Program-made: the position numbers and the translations under genes | Shown here: one piece after another, positions 32,695 through 44,250 of the stretch | Layout: each line of letters opens with the position of its first letter | Position numbering within the stretch: the stretch's first letter is position 1 | The notes under the pieces: generated by a model | Told to the model about the DNA's origin: nothing | What the model saw: the letters and a program-made list of their open reading frames with translations, nothing else | Database searches by the model: none | Source: Tubiluchus corallicola | Taxonomy: Eukaryota > Priapulida > Priapulimorpha > Priapulimorphida > Tubiluchidae | DNA: 64,000 bases | Direction: 5' to 3' | Assembly: GCA_030141605.1 (NCBI GenBank) | Contig: JAQGDQ010000466.1 | Location: 1 to 64,000, forward strand

Positions 32695-33648
32695 CTATTC
32701 AAGTTTACGCAGAAATATTACATCACGGCCCACAGTTATTTCATCTCCTGGAGGGATAGTTGCCACTTCTTCGTAAAGTTTTGTCTTAGCCATGAATTCG
32801 CGAATGCTGGCCAATCTTAACTTGGTTATTTCTGTGTCTAAACTTTTCCCATTTGTTGAAGCATATTCTATTGTCATGATGTCTATCGTGAGTTTATCAA
32901 AAGGGATAGTTTGAAGTACTAAAACTTCATCACCTTCGATATCCAATGAGAAATAGTCAATGTGGTTGTGCCCAGTAGCTAGCATTATAGAGTAAAAAGG
33001 AAAACATTGAACAGTTTGAATTTGTGCAAAGCCCCTAAACCAACTTCTGATCCTTCTGTCACGATTAGGGTCCCTTGCATTTGTTAAGCCTCCGAGCTTG
33101 CCAGCTGCAGTAAAACTTAGTTTATCTGCTCTTTTGTTTGGACTTAAACACGAATTTATTAAATATGCATTCCGCCGTTCTGCCAGCAATGTCTTAAAAA
33201 ACAAAGGATTTGGTTCCACCAAAATACCCGTCCAACCTCGATTTCTTTCAAACAAAAGAGAATTGGAATTGGTTCCATCAGCTGCACCTGATTCAACAAA
33301 GAATCCACCTTTTCTTTGTCTCAGCAAATTATCAATAAATGTTGCTGTTTCGTATTCTGACGTATCGCTCACCATTCCTTTTCCTGGGTTATTAGGTGGT
33401 CCAATCAACCATTGTTTTTTTATATGAGTGACAAGCAATTTGTTATCATACTCAGTGCCTCCATGCTGCAGCAACAATATTTCGTCTGAGTTATACAGCC
33501 TTTCAAAACAAACATCTTCTGTTTCTAGTGTCTCGATTTTCCAGTTCACAACGCAAATTGAAGCAATAGTTGCACTTAGTACAAATATTAATTTAGCGTA
33601 GTTAAAAATATAGCTAGTTAATAGCCTTTTTGTTGCTGCTTGAGTCAT
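32695..33648 (-). CDS. FkbM-family (Methyltransf_21) membrane-anchored methyltransferase, intact
   Basis: 317 residues from ATG 33648. The open frame extends 26 codons further upstream, but without another ATG; this start puts a membrane span at residues 20-35 (LIFVLSATIASICVV), giving type II topology as for a Golgi or ER enzyme. The methyltransferase fold shows HIKKQWLIGP (75-84), motif I FFVESGAADG (116-125), ERNRGWTGILVEPNP (134-148), a CLSPNKR block, then QTVQCFPFYSIML and HIDYFSLDIEGDE. This matches FkbM proteins, some of which O-methylate sugars; a related group includes insect Star, which lacks proven methyltransferase activity. Substrate unknown. It is the paralogue of the frameshifted copy at 8104-8917, which looks split by an intron while this copy is one exon, so this one may have lost an intron or arisen by retroposition. 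Confidence 0.85.
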   Translation of the reverse strand: MTQAATKRLLTSYIFNYAKLIFVLSATIASICVVNWKIETLETEDVCFERLYNSDEILLLQHGGTEYDNKLLVTHIKKQWLIGPPNNPGKGMVSDTSEYETATFIDNLLRQRKGGFFVESGAADGTNSNSLLFERNRGWTGILVEPNPLFFKTLLAERRNAYLINSCLSPNKRADKLSFTAAGKLGGLTNARDPNRDRRIRSWFRGFAQIQTVQCFPFYSIMLATGHNHIDYFSLDIEGDEVLVLQTIPFDKLTIDIMTIEYASTNGKSLDTEITKLRLASIREFMAKTKLYEEVATIPPGDEITVGRDVIFLRKLE

Positions 33649-35460
33649 AATAACAGTTTCTGCCCAATAAGATTTACAGATTTTAGGTAGAAACGTACTA
33701 CTTAGGCTAGTTATAACTTTGTTCACAGGTCAACGTAATGACGAGTTAATTCATAAAACGAAAGAGCTAAAATATCTTTACCATGTCATCTAAGATTTAT
33801 TTTTATGTCACAGTTACAAAGACATGTCTCAGCGAGGTAATATGTAAGGAGATTATCAAATACTGTAAAGAGTCTCCACTAGCCGCTTGATCATTTAGAG
33901 GCACTCAACGGCTTTCCTCGTCTCTTGTGTAATAATGTTACAAACTGCGTCAGGGAATTGTACTATTGGGACGAATAAAGTAAATCGAAACAGCTAAACG
34001 TAAAAACACGCACATACATACCTACGAACTGGAACAACGCAATGTTGCGTAAACCTAGAAAAATAAAACAATATTTTTTCTCTATAATCGCGAAGAATTT
34101 AATGTTAGTAAGTTGTACCAGTATTTAAGGTCAAGCTGTTCTGCCAGGTGCTTAAAGAATTTCAGGATATTAAATTTATCGTAATATACAACATTGTATA
34201 GCCACAATATGACGAAAGTAATAAATCAGTCAATAAATAAATAATAACGCGTGCCCGGCATTGACCAGCAATATTAAACCTTAGGCTAAAACTGCTGCCA
34301 CACTCGCATACTTACACATAATCTGTTATCGTAACTGATCACGTAATCCTGTTATTACTCTACGGGTTCAATTTAACGCATTTGTTACCGGAAGTGCCTG
34401 TTCTTATATAACCCCACATTTAAATGCTACTAAGCAATTATGCAATTAATTTGTATTTTACAGCTGCCATTTTCGACAGTTATACTTTATGTCTAGAATT
34501 CTGTGTGTAACGAAAAGAATTGTTCATACGCGTAACTACAAGTGTTGCTAGGCTATTCAAAAACAGGATTACATGAGACGATTTTTTTATTTTTTTATCA
34601 TGAGACTCTTGAAATAGAAAAATAATAGAATAGAAATTGACTTTTCCTTGTGTACATATAAAACACGACACAAATGTGTTATTTTCAATATGGTCCAAGG
34701 GTTAGAATGCATACAAAAGTGAAATTACAAATAAATAAAAAAATACATTAATACTACTAAAAATGCCGCAGTATACTACCTTAAACTAAGATTACAAAAC
34801 TCAAATAATTCAACTCAAATAATTATAAAATCTTGTAATTATATAAGCTAAATCTTAAGTATTGTATAAGTCATTGACTAATGTCAAACACAACTAATCA
34901 TCAATTAAGAAAATATAAATGAAATAAAAGAATAAAACGTGCAAACTATGTTGTACATTACAACTAGGAATGATTTGCATGAATAACAAAAAACTGTAGG
35001 ACCAGATTTTCGCATAAAAGAATGGGTAACCAACTGCACTGCAGATGAAATCGTAATCTCCACAAGGACACCTGAAACTGTAAAAGTTGGCTTAACTTAG
35101 CTTGCTTACTCACAAAGGGTGCTGCATCAAGTGCCTTGAGCTGTGCCCTTTACAATTTTGGCATAGCCGCATCTGTTAACCCACGAGGAAAAAGGTTAGT
35201 GCAGAAAACGTGGTTGGCCAATTAATCGGATTAGGATGAACTGGGATGGTTTAAAGAGAGAATGGTGCGAGTGGTTCACGAACTTGCGAAAGCAAATGAA
35301 AGAGATGAATTAGTCGGGCTGCCTTACAAACATTGCCGAAAAAGAGTTAGAAGGGGTAATTTGTGATGCAAACAGAGATGCATTTTGTTGAATAAAAATC
35401 ATGCAAGCTTACACTTCTTGACATCTACTATTTTATGAATGAACTTTACGTTTTCTTATA
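33649..35460. other. No gene seen; 5' flank of the FkbM gene
   Basis: AT-rich. No clear promoter element, RNA gene or coding sequence is visible. The minus-strand frame at 34480-34698 has no recognisable features. Confidence 0.4.
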
Positions 35461-35464
35461 ATAT

Positions 35465-35872
35465 TGCACTGCAGGGCTGTGATGAGATGAAGTGTAATGC
35501 TGGCAGGGGAATACAGTTGACTTCTCAGGTGTGCGTGTGAACGTGGCCTTATCTAGCACATAGACTCCTATTCTGACCATGTGTTAGTAAAAGCCACTAG
35601 CCACGTGCACACCTGAGCTTATAAAAAGGGAAGGTCTGCTGCAGATCCTTGTCAGTGGTCGTATCTTTCATTGCAGCTCTGTTCACATTTCACAGGCCGC
35701 AAACCCCGTTCTTTTAGGTAAGCTATTTGTAATATTTTGTAATAAATTGTCATTTCGACTTTATTATTCGGTTCTGTTTTGGTTTGGCATTGAGCAACTT
35801 AATTGAAACATGTCGCACGGTGTAGGCCGCGGTGCCATCCATCCTGCCTCCTTAAAAGTGGACAGCAGTCCA
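35465..35872 (+). repeat. Solo LTR, copy 1 (family shared with 60277-60683)
   Basis: 408 bp with TG...CA ends that form a short inverted repeat (TGCACTGC / GCAGTCCA), flanked by ATAT on both sides (35461-35464 and 35873-35876). It contains a TATAAAAAGGG box near 35619 and an AATAAA signal near 35740, as an LTR promoter and terminator would. About four fifths identical by eye to the second copy. No internal retroviral-type genes adjoin it, so a solo LTR formed by recombination is the simplest reading. Confidence 0.7.
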
Positions 35873-35876
35873 ATAT

Positions 35877-36595
35877 CATTAAGAGCTATCATGAATGTAA
35901 CAGCTAAATTGGTCATTCGTGTGTGCAGGAGCCTGTAAGACAGTGCCCTGGAGTACGTGCAAAATACATGTGTTAAAAGTCAATAAATTGCTGCTATAAA
36001 GTTGTCTGGGGAGTCGAAGGATTCAGGGAAATGATTACCTTGTGTGACAGAAGTTAAACAGCGTCGAGTGTGCCAGTAAACAGAAAAAGACTGCTGGTAC
36101 GCTTTTTGTGCATGCAGTTTCGCCTGTCAATACTTTCCTTATTGGCGCGTGAGAATATCTCCTTCATAATCGTACATAGCTAAAAATAGGTATTATTAAC
36201 TGATAGGAAAATGCATTGGAGGATTCGAAATATGCTGCCATTTTTCGTCTTTGACGTAATTATGACGTAACAATACCATTATTACATAATTAAGAATATC
36301 GCTGCTTTATTTGTGTTACTGGAATTGATTATTGATTATCACACTTACAATAGAAATTAAAATCAGTTACAAATTGACCTTGCATGTCATCTGTGAAAGT
36401 GACAACATCAAAGATGTCTGGAACTCTCCCAGAAGATTTAATATTATGAATCTCTTTCCTCCAGTGAGAATGAATGCCAATGGGCAATTTGTCAACGATT
36501 TATACGAGATTTCCTTAAGCATTAATCTCGGACAAATAACCTAAACTTGACAGAATTTCATAACAAGTGCGCAACAAATTTTAATATTCCTGTAA
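35877..36595. other. No gene seen
   Basis: Gap between the solo LTR and a BEL gag fragment. A short plus-strand frame (36332-36544) has no recognisable family. Confidence 0.35.
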
Positions 36596-36942
36596 TGTCT
36601 GATATTCCGCAGCCTTCATGGGTTTGAAATCCGAAATCTGTTTGATCCATGCTTGAGTGATATTAAATTCATTTCCAAACCGCTTCTTTAGCATACGCTT
36701 TGCTTTTGCGTAACCAACAACTGGGTCCACAACACACAGCAGTCAATATAACGTTTTACTTTGTCACTGCAAAACTGAAGAAGGAGTGTCAATCTGGCAA
36801 TGTTGTCAGTTGTGTAATTCTCAACCGTTGTTTCAAACTGTTTAATGAAGCGGCAATACTGCAATGGGCTACCATCGAACTTCTCTATCTCGATACCAGG
36901 CAATGGAAAACCATAAAACTGGTAGTGCACTCCTGAGAGCAC
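36596..36942 (-). pseudogene. BEL/Pao gag (DUF1759-like region) fragment with frameshift
   Basis: The minus-strand frame reads FPLPGIEIEKFDGSPLQYCR, FIKQFETTVENYTTDNIARL and QFCSDKVKRYIDCC, closely parallel to residues 409-466 of the gag in the young element. One extra or missing base near 36735 shifts the frame; after it, AKRMLKKRFGNEFNITQAW and a short continuation are readable before a stop near 36570. It is a distinct, older BEL lineage. The fragment ends where the large repeat block starts at about 36940. Confidence 0.85.
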
Positions 36943-37830
36943 AGAAAAACTATTTATGCAAGTTTAAAATCAATAACAAAGATTAAATTTAAGAACTTCT
37001 TTCAAAGTATTTACACTGAACAACTTTATATATTTACAGAAATCTGCAGTTTTATGAACCATGATCTCCAGTTTTGTATTAACTCAAAAGTTTAGCGAAT
37101 TTTACTCATCGAAGATATTAAATTTTGACTATAATCCAGCAGTACTATTATAAAAAATCATGAGTAATAAATTAGCGTTTTTGATAAAACAGTCCTCTTT
37201 GAGACGTTTTTGACCACGAAACAATCCTGAGAACTTTGATTTTTTTTGTGAAACCCCGTGAAATTGTGCAATAAAAAATATTAAATCTCTGGCAAAGGAG
37301 AATTACAAAGTGTCAGTAAGTTGCAGATGTGTTAATACCGTGTAGTACAATTTAGTTAAAATGACCTTCTCATGGGAATGTTTAAAGTAGCTCTAATTTT
37401 CAATATTTTGCATGTGAAACGTAGTCCTACTCCAAATCATTGGTGATTATTATGTGCCTTTCTTAACTGCAGCAAAGTGTTTGCTTTCCATCTTTTGTTA
37501 ACTCTTCCTCTGGGAGTTCAAGGTAAGCATCTTAACCAAACAAAAAAGCTTCTACATTCTATTGACATTCTTGTCTGTATTTGCTTTCCAGCTTTTGTTA
37601 ACTCTTCCCCTGGGAGTTCCAGGTAGGCAGCTTAACCAAACAAAAAAGCTTCTACATTCTAAAGAAATTCTTGTCTGTATTTGCTTTCCATCTTTTCTTA
37701 ACTCTTTCACGGGGAGTTCCAGGTTGGCAGCTTAATTAAACAAAAAAGCTTCTCCCGTCTATTGATAATATTGTTTGTCTTTTAACTCATTCTTTCCAGT
37801 ATTTAGACAGGGTGCAACAAGTTTACTTAA
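36940..37830 (+). repeat. Block X, left copy, of a complex repeat family
   Basis: This segment is the reverse complement, with moderate divergence, of 55678-56490. Matching landmarks include CACGGGGTTTCACAAAAA (right) against its complement near 37250, and ATAAAAATGCTAATTT-type AT-rich stretches in the same order. It includes the 100-bp tandem repeats at 37481-37800. Nature of the mobile element unknown; no coding capacity seen. Confidence 0.8.
37481..37800 (+). repeat. Minisatellite with exact 100-bp period
   Basis: The anchor TTGCTTTCCA recurs at 37481, 37581 and 37681, so the period is exactly 100 bp, with a decayed fourth unit to about 37800. Each unit has AACTCTTCC...GGGAGTTCCAGGT and AAACAAAAAAGCTTCT. 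The same 100-bp repeat occurs inverted at about 55700-56000. Confidence 0.92.
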
Positions 37831-38585
37831 GAATTCGGAAATATGTGAAAACATTTTTCAGAGGTTAACTCAAAGAAGTAAACTATTCGACTCTATTTAA
37901 AAACAAATATAGACGTACAGAATTTAAAGGGTCTTTGAAAGACGTTCTAAATTTGTTGGGTGCAATTAGTAGAAAAATATTGATCTTTTCCACTTCTTGC
38001 CCACGAATTATGTTCACAAATCGTACTTCAGAAATTCAATTCACCCAAAGTTTAACCTTCAAAAGAAATTCTTAGCTTGGCTCATTTACTCAAATTTCCA
38101 CTGCGATTGGCTTTATCGATCTTGTGATAGCATGATAAAAAAAAACAAGACACTGCATAAGTGAATCTAGTCTCCTAAATGCAAAATGCGATATCGTAAT
38201 TTTTATGAAGTTACTACACCACCAACCTGAAATACTGGGCGAAATTGTTAAGACTCTGCTGTGATGGAGATGGCAATCTGGTAACATAACCATATCTTAA
38301 TTACATAATAACAGCCACATGCAGAAATTATGCTTTAAAAGCGATTTATCAAGCACGTGATTTCAAACTTAATCAAATGTATCAGAAAAGTATTAGACAA
38401 TTAAAAAAAGTTAGACACTAACCTAAAATTAACTGAAACTTGATTACAATTAAAAAAACAACCAAATTCAGATAATCACTTTATAGTTTGACGTCCTTGT
38501 TCGAACAAGTTTGAAACCTATTTTGAACCTCATTCAAAGGTTACCACTTTGAATCAAATAAACATTGTTAAATATAATCACCTGC
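37831..38585. other. No gene seen
   Basis: AT-rich gap inside the left repeat complex. Confidence 0.35.
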
Positions 38586-38597
38586 CAAAATAGTCAA

Positions 38598-38665
38598 GTT
38601 AAACAGCTCAGTGGTACCGTGCTCGCTCTCTGTGCGAGAGGCGGGGGTTCAATTTCATGTCTCAG
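38598..38665 (+). repeat. tRNA-like (SINE-type) promoter sequence
   Basis: CAGCTCAGTGGTACC resembles a polymerase III A box, CTCGC...GCGAG could form an anticodon-type stem, and GGGGTTCAATTTC resembles a B box at suitable spacing. The loop lacks the expected T33 and the acceptor stem does not close, so I read this as a tRNA-derived SINE head or tRNA pseudogene rather than a working tRNA. Confidence 0.4.
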
Positions 38666-39084
38666 CAGAGGTTTTGTAAAATGGACTAGATCAAGTAACG
38701 TACTTGCAACAACATTTATTGTTATGTATATTTAGGTCTCTAGTTTTAATCACTTGGCAAAGCATAATGTAATATTGTATATATAATAACAAATATAATA
38801 ATAAATATAATAATATAGACACCCTTGGAGACAAGCATCTACAAGTGCAAAGTTTGCTTTATTCCAGGTGGTATCAAAATACCAACATATAATTAGGTGG
38901 GCCAGTTATGTTAGTATTTGTTGTTTTGTTTCATGTGCGCCTTGTAGTCTAAATTGTTCATGGCTTCCATCTATGAGAAATAATGACAGTTTACGTGACA
39001 CGATAAATGAATAATGAAATAACCTACCTTTGACACCCATGTAGGTTCACACTTGAAGATCAAAAAGTTGATTTAACTTTATAA

Positions 39085-40010
39085 TAACCCAACTGGTGTC
39101 TGCACAAAGACTCTTAAAGGCTGCACAGTTATAATAATATTATTGAGATTTTCTTTAACATCACATTAATTATAAGCTGTTGATGTTTAGTAAACAGCTT
39201 GGAATATACTTGCATATGGGTTCGATACTCATTTTGGGTGGTTTTATTTGCCATGCTCATCTTGACTGCTTACATCGTACAGAGACAGAATTCCTCATCC
39301 GCATTGGCTGGTTGATTTTTATAATAAACCAGGCCACAAACATCTCAGTTTTTTGACTTTCAACATGCAATTATGTTCTTAGTGTATCCTAATTTCAGAA
39401 GCAATTTGTTGTGGAGCATCAAGTAAAATAAAGTGGAGATACCTGTATAAGACGCAGCCTGTTTAGAAAATCACCTATAAATAAATAAAATTTAAACTAA
39501 AATAATGTTAAAAGCAAGATCTGAAGAGAGAATTTATATATATATAACTGTGTAATCATTGGTTCATGATAATTTGAAAAACTCGAGAAATGTCGTAAAA
39601 GTTTGATATTCTTTCAAAGCCGTTCAGCACAAAGAGCTTTTAAACACAACATTTCAACATTTGTTTTATAACAATTTTTGCGTGTGATAGAGACGCAAAA
39701 AGATTTTTGAAATACAGCTAAAATCTTGCATCAATAAAACAGCCTGGGAACTTGATAAAGTCGCCTGGGTAAGGGCTAAGAAATTAAAGCAGAGTGATTA
39801 CACACTTGACTTTCAAAGCCTGCATTTCACACGTTGGAAATATTTACCAAAACAACAAGGGAGATCTGTTAGGGGCTGGATTAATAATAGAATGCGTCAT
39901 TAAAATTGACAAAAGCTTTTCTACAGAGGAATGTGAAAGCAAGCCATTTCTCATTACTGCATTATTTTCTGGCAAAACAGCCTCCCTCAAGTTAGGTTTC
40001 ACCATAAATC
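39085..40010 (+). repeat. Dispersed repeat, copy 1 (related to 51785-52330), includes block Y
   Basis: Landmarks shared in direct orientation with 51785-52330: TCTGCACAAAGACTCTTAAAG then TATAATAATATT, a B-box-like GGGTTCGATACTC, a TTGCCATGC segment, a stretch of ATAATAAACCAG, and TTTTCTACAGAGGAATGTGAA followed by TTTTCTGGCA. The B-box suggests a tRNA-derived SINE component. Positions 39590-39840 are in addition the inverted counterpart of 54435-54770 (block Y). Confidence 0.65.
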
Positions 40011-40689
40011 TACTTTAATATCTGTTTATATCACGTTGTGCCAGAGGGAACCTTTAAACTGTTCTACGTGAAAAGTCAAACCTCTTTATAATGCCCACTT
40101 TATGACTGGAAAAAATTGCTGCTATAGCGAGTTTGACGTTACAACAAGGAGAGTTAAATTTAAAATAAAAGACGAATAGACGATTCACATAGAATTGTTT
40201 AATAATTGGTGACAAATAAAAAGTTAACCATTTGTTGTTTGCTGGTCCTATTCTTTTTGTCACCATAATACAGCACAGTGTTTGACATTCTCGTTGAGAT
40301 TCTGTTTCGATATGCAACTGTTTCTTTATTGCTCTGTAGTAATTCAAAAATAACAATGTAGAAACAAGACTAGTAATTATAATATTAATGATAATGACAA
40401 AGAAAATGACAATCACCATGATAATGGCGTAAAAAGCCACAGTTAATAAATTTTCAATACTCCCAAAGGCAGTAACTGTGTGGAAATGTTGGAATGCAGT
40501 TCGTCTTTAAAATATGTAATAGGCTTTTATTTTCTGATGTCCATCTCCTTTGCTATTTCATGTGCATTTTTCGTGCTAATGTTCGCTGTTTGGGTACATT
40601 TTGCTGTATTAATCATGTTAAAATGTGTACTTTTTATCGTACTTGAAAATTAAGTAAAAATTTGTTGAGTCAATAAACATATAAAAATT

Positions 40690-41070
40690 TACTGTGAACC
40701 AGTTCTGATTCACCTGGCTAACTTGCCGTCTTGTAATGGACTTTTTATGGTAACATATTGTAGCTGCTGCGTTAGTTGTGATTTCCTACACTAGATGGCT
40801 GACTGATATTAATCAAAGCTATTCAGCAAGATGGAACGTCCGTCATTACTAGACATGCATGCTGCACTCCAGGGCTGTCAATCCCTCTTACCCATGAGCT
40901 ATCACGTGTAACGTTGCTTCCATGCACGCGTCACTACACTCACTGCTCCAGCATTAATGTGAGTGCACCTTGTGTCTCCTACGCTGTACACAGACTTGCA
41001 TGTTTATGTAAAATATTTTCACCATCCATGTGCACTAACCAAAAATGAAAGTGAAGAAATGACGACAACA
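40690..41070 (+). repeat. Block Z, left copy, of the complex repeat family
   Basis: Inverted relative to 57185-57560 and to the diverged copy at 54068-54300. Shared strings include CTAGACATGCATGCT, AGGGCTGTCAATC, CTTACCCATGAGCT and CATGTTTATGTAAAATATTT. No convincing protein product. Confidence 0.85.
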
Positions 41071-41224
41071 ACAAAAACACTTTGAAAATGATAATGATGC
41101 CAGAAATAAATAAATAACATTTTAAAATGTTGTAATTCAGCCTGTATTTTTGAACCATGTAACTCTGTGTCTGTCTGAGTGCACTAGGAATAAAGCTTTG
41201 TTAACAAAGCAAGTGTGTGTTCCA

Positions 41225-41355
41225 TGATGTGTTTGATGCTATTTGCTTAGTGTGTGTATATGGGGTGGAGTAGTGTATTGTGGGTGTTTTGGTGTGAGTG
41301 GAGTGCTGTGATGTAGTGAACTTGATGAGGGTGGTGTGGTGTGGTTTGTCATTGT
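41225..41355. repeat. GT-rich low-complexity stretch
   Basis: Irregular TGTGTG/GGTGTGG repeats; its complement resembles the CAC-rich stretch at 60730-60930. Frames through it (Thr/Pro/His-rich) are artefacts. Confidence 0.6.
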
Positions 41356-43187
41356 GTTTTTTGTCATGTTCAAATGTTTGCGGTTGCTTCTGGATTCATT
41401 ATATATAATGCATAAAGATCTCTCATCGCATCGTCTCATTAATTTTTTATTTATCCAATTTGGCCCAGCAGGGAAAAGCCTTTTCGCCCCTTTTTTGCAA
41501 AATTTATACCTCTCATTTCTAGAGATTGGAGATGGCCATAGCGCAGTGCTGGTAAAGGTTTGATAGGCATATATTAAATTCGCAGGCAACCATTAGTGGG
41601 CGTTTTCACGGGCACAACTCCCGATTTTTAAATATTTTTTTTTAAAATTTGTCTCAGATTTTTAAGATAATTAACATAGTGTATGTAAGTACTAGACATT
41701 AAAAGATTAAGCAAAATCTGAACTAGCTACGTTGATATGACCAATGCAAGCTCATTACGTTGTATAATACTAATGTATAAGCTGGGAAAGATGCTTAGTG
41801 AATAAGACTTCTCATTTACTTTCTGGATGGTGGGTTTGTGATGAAAGTTCAAGTAGTTATATTACTAACAAAATGTTGTTTAGTACGAGTAAATCTTTCC
41901 AAATATGTGAAAAAACAACTGTTTTCTAACGATTTTCCTGGATGCCGTCATTATACTTTTGCTAGTACAATTCTCTTTCGTCCACCCCTCTGCTTCGTGA
42001 AAATAGTTTCATCCAAAACAAGCCACTGATTAGCGATTAATCAGCAACTTTATTGATGCATAATTAATTGGTTTCTTCGTTTGCTGGGCAACTGACGCCT
42101 GGCTAGTGTGCCAATGAAGCTCTTGCATTTCGTAAATGGAATCAGTTTAATAGACGACATGATCAGAATAATAATAACGGAAAATAACGAACTTTTTTGT
42201 CCAAATGTTTGATGCTTCCTTGTTTTGTTGCGCCATCTAGTAGCCAAAATCGAAAGATTGTATATAGCCAATGTAAACCAGACTGTGTAAGAGAGAGAAT
42301 GTAAATATTTAATTTGTTCCTATCTGCTCACATATGATAATCTCTCAGTTTCTGGCTTTGCTGAAGGACGAATACCTCGACGTCATGGAAGGAATAATCC
42401 CTAATATTTCCCTAACATTGGAATGCTTCTCGATGTCGTTAAGCAATGGCCGGTTAGGCGTGATTTCCACTAAAAACCTTGGTATGTTTGCGCATGGAGC
42501 ATCGCATTTTCATCTGGCAATGTACCAAGGATAGTTTTTGTACATGCATTACTGCACTTTTGATACAAAAATTCTTAAAATAAATTGTAGAATTATTAAT
42601 TCTTGTAATAAATTCTCGGGCGGTCTTCTGTTGTTAGGGCATAATAAAAAATTTCCTTATGGTTGCGAGTGACTACAGATATGAAATAGAAAGCATTTTC
42701 TATTCACTGTAGAGAGCGATGATAATGCGCATCTAGTTTATTATTTAAAGGAAAAGACTAGCGTTCTGGCAAGTTGGGCTTTCATTGCAAAAAATGTTAG
42801 AAGGATTTAGTAATAAAAATATGGCAAATGCCTCATGTAATTTGTAAAATTACTTGACAATTTCACGATTTGTAAACCCAATCTTCAACCAATGATGTCG
42901 TTCATCGACTGAAGAAAAGTTGCTGTCAACTTTTCTCAATAGTATAATTCTGATTTCGTGATATTTTTTGCACGAAAACTAGACAAACTGCAAAAGTTTG
43001 AATTAATTTAAGGAGCTCTCACCTACAGGAAAGCTTTAAGACTTACTGTTCATTATAAATCTGTTTTCTCTTCAATACCGTCAATAATAAGCTTGCTATT
43101 TAAAAAGAAGGACAATACTGATCACAGTTTTAGTGTTATTAGACAACAGGACTAGACGTCACGAGTTACAATGGTTCAGAGACATTC
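41356..43187. other. No gene seen
   Basis: Sequence downstream of the CHST8-14-type gene. No recognisable coding sequence; a plus-strand frame at 42334-42534 is discussed among rejected items. Confidence 0.4.
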
Positions 43188-44101
43188 TTACACGCTGTGA
43201 TTCACATACTCATATATAGAACTAAATTTATAGTCAAACATTTCGAAATCAACCATAAACGTCCGATAAACACTCCGGATCAACTCTAGTGGCACGTTTG
43301 CGTAAAACTTTCCCATTACGTCCACTGACTTTTTCTTCTGGTATCGAGAGTTCCGTTTGGGTAGCTGAATTCTGTCACCAAAACCCAGCGCTCTGAGAAT
43401 GGCGTTGGTTTCTTCTTCAAGATTTTCAAAGACACCCACGTAGTCATAATCCGCTCCACACGGATTGCACAGATCCACATAACGGGCCCAGTGGATGTTT
43501 CTGTGTGAAAGGTCCGTCTCCGTGGCGTATGTCAAGAACTGTATAAAGTTTGCGTACTCTGATGTTCTATTGGATAAGTGCTTGTACATCTTTGCTATCT
43601 GGATGGATTCGGCTTTGTCTGGACCGTTTTGAGAGTGTTTCATCAGTTTGTCCCTGTAAGCTGACAGCAGTCTCTCGAACGGATTCCTGACGAAGAAGAC
43701 TTTGGTGAAAGACTTGAGAAAGCTCCTCTGTGCTGTAGCATTGTAATGATCCAGTCTTTTGAACTTTCCGTCAGCAATTTGCAGCAGCTGAGAAATGAGC
43801 AGTTTGTTCACCAGGAATTCTGGTTTGTATTCTTGCTGAGTCTCGTTTGTGTCGATCAGTATTAAACTTGCCAAGATCTTCTTCCAGGTTGTGGATGCGG
43901 TTTTGGGGACAGAACAGAATAGTATCCTGTGCGCCTCGTCCACGCTTATGTGGTGTATCCACTTGTCAGATTGTGGATCAAATGTGGAGTTAGTCTTCCA
44001 GTTCCAGCGGTTGCAGTATGCTTGTATTTGTTCTCTTCGATATTCGAAGATATCAACCTTGGTGTTTTTGAGCTCACTGTTCTTTTCGCTTTGATTCAAA
44101 T
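43188..44101 (-). CDS. Carbohydrate sulfotransferase, CHST8-14 / HNK-1ST family (Sulfotransfer_2), last exon
   Basis: Family members transfer sulfate from PAPS to GalNAc, GlcA or related residues of chondroitin, dermatan and HNK-1 glycans in the Golgi. The exon starts at 44101 after acceptor TTATTTCAG and encodes about 303 residues. Numbering from codon 44099: ILFCSVPKTASTTWKK (59-74) is the 5'-phosphosulfate-binding loop, FTKVFFVRNPFERLLSAYRD (131-150) the 3'-phosphate-binding segment, LCNPCGADYDYVGVFE about 212-227 the conserved Cys-x-x-Cys/YDYVG block, and the end YRTFMVDFEMFDYKF fits the family C-terminus. It stops at TAA 43188-43190. The upstream exon(s) with membrane anchor should lie beyond 44136 and were not found. 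Exact substrate unknown. Confidence 0.9.
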
Positions 44102-44133
44102 CTGAAATAAGAAAATCAACTTTTAGTCTCGAC

Positions 44134-44250
<117 letters not shown>

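Noticed and set aside
38598-38665. Functional tRNA gene
   Set aside because: A and B boxes are recognisable but the acceptor stem does not pair and the anticodon loop lacks T33.
42334-42534. Possible BEL integrase remnant (ASHFHLA)
   Set aside because: Only seven residues match the fragment at 5930-5960; the surrounding residues do not follow the family.
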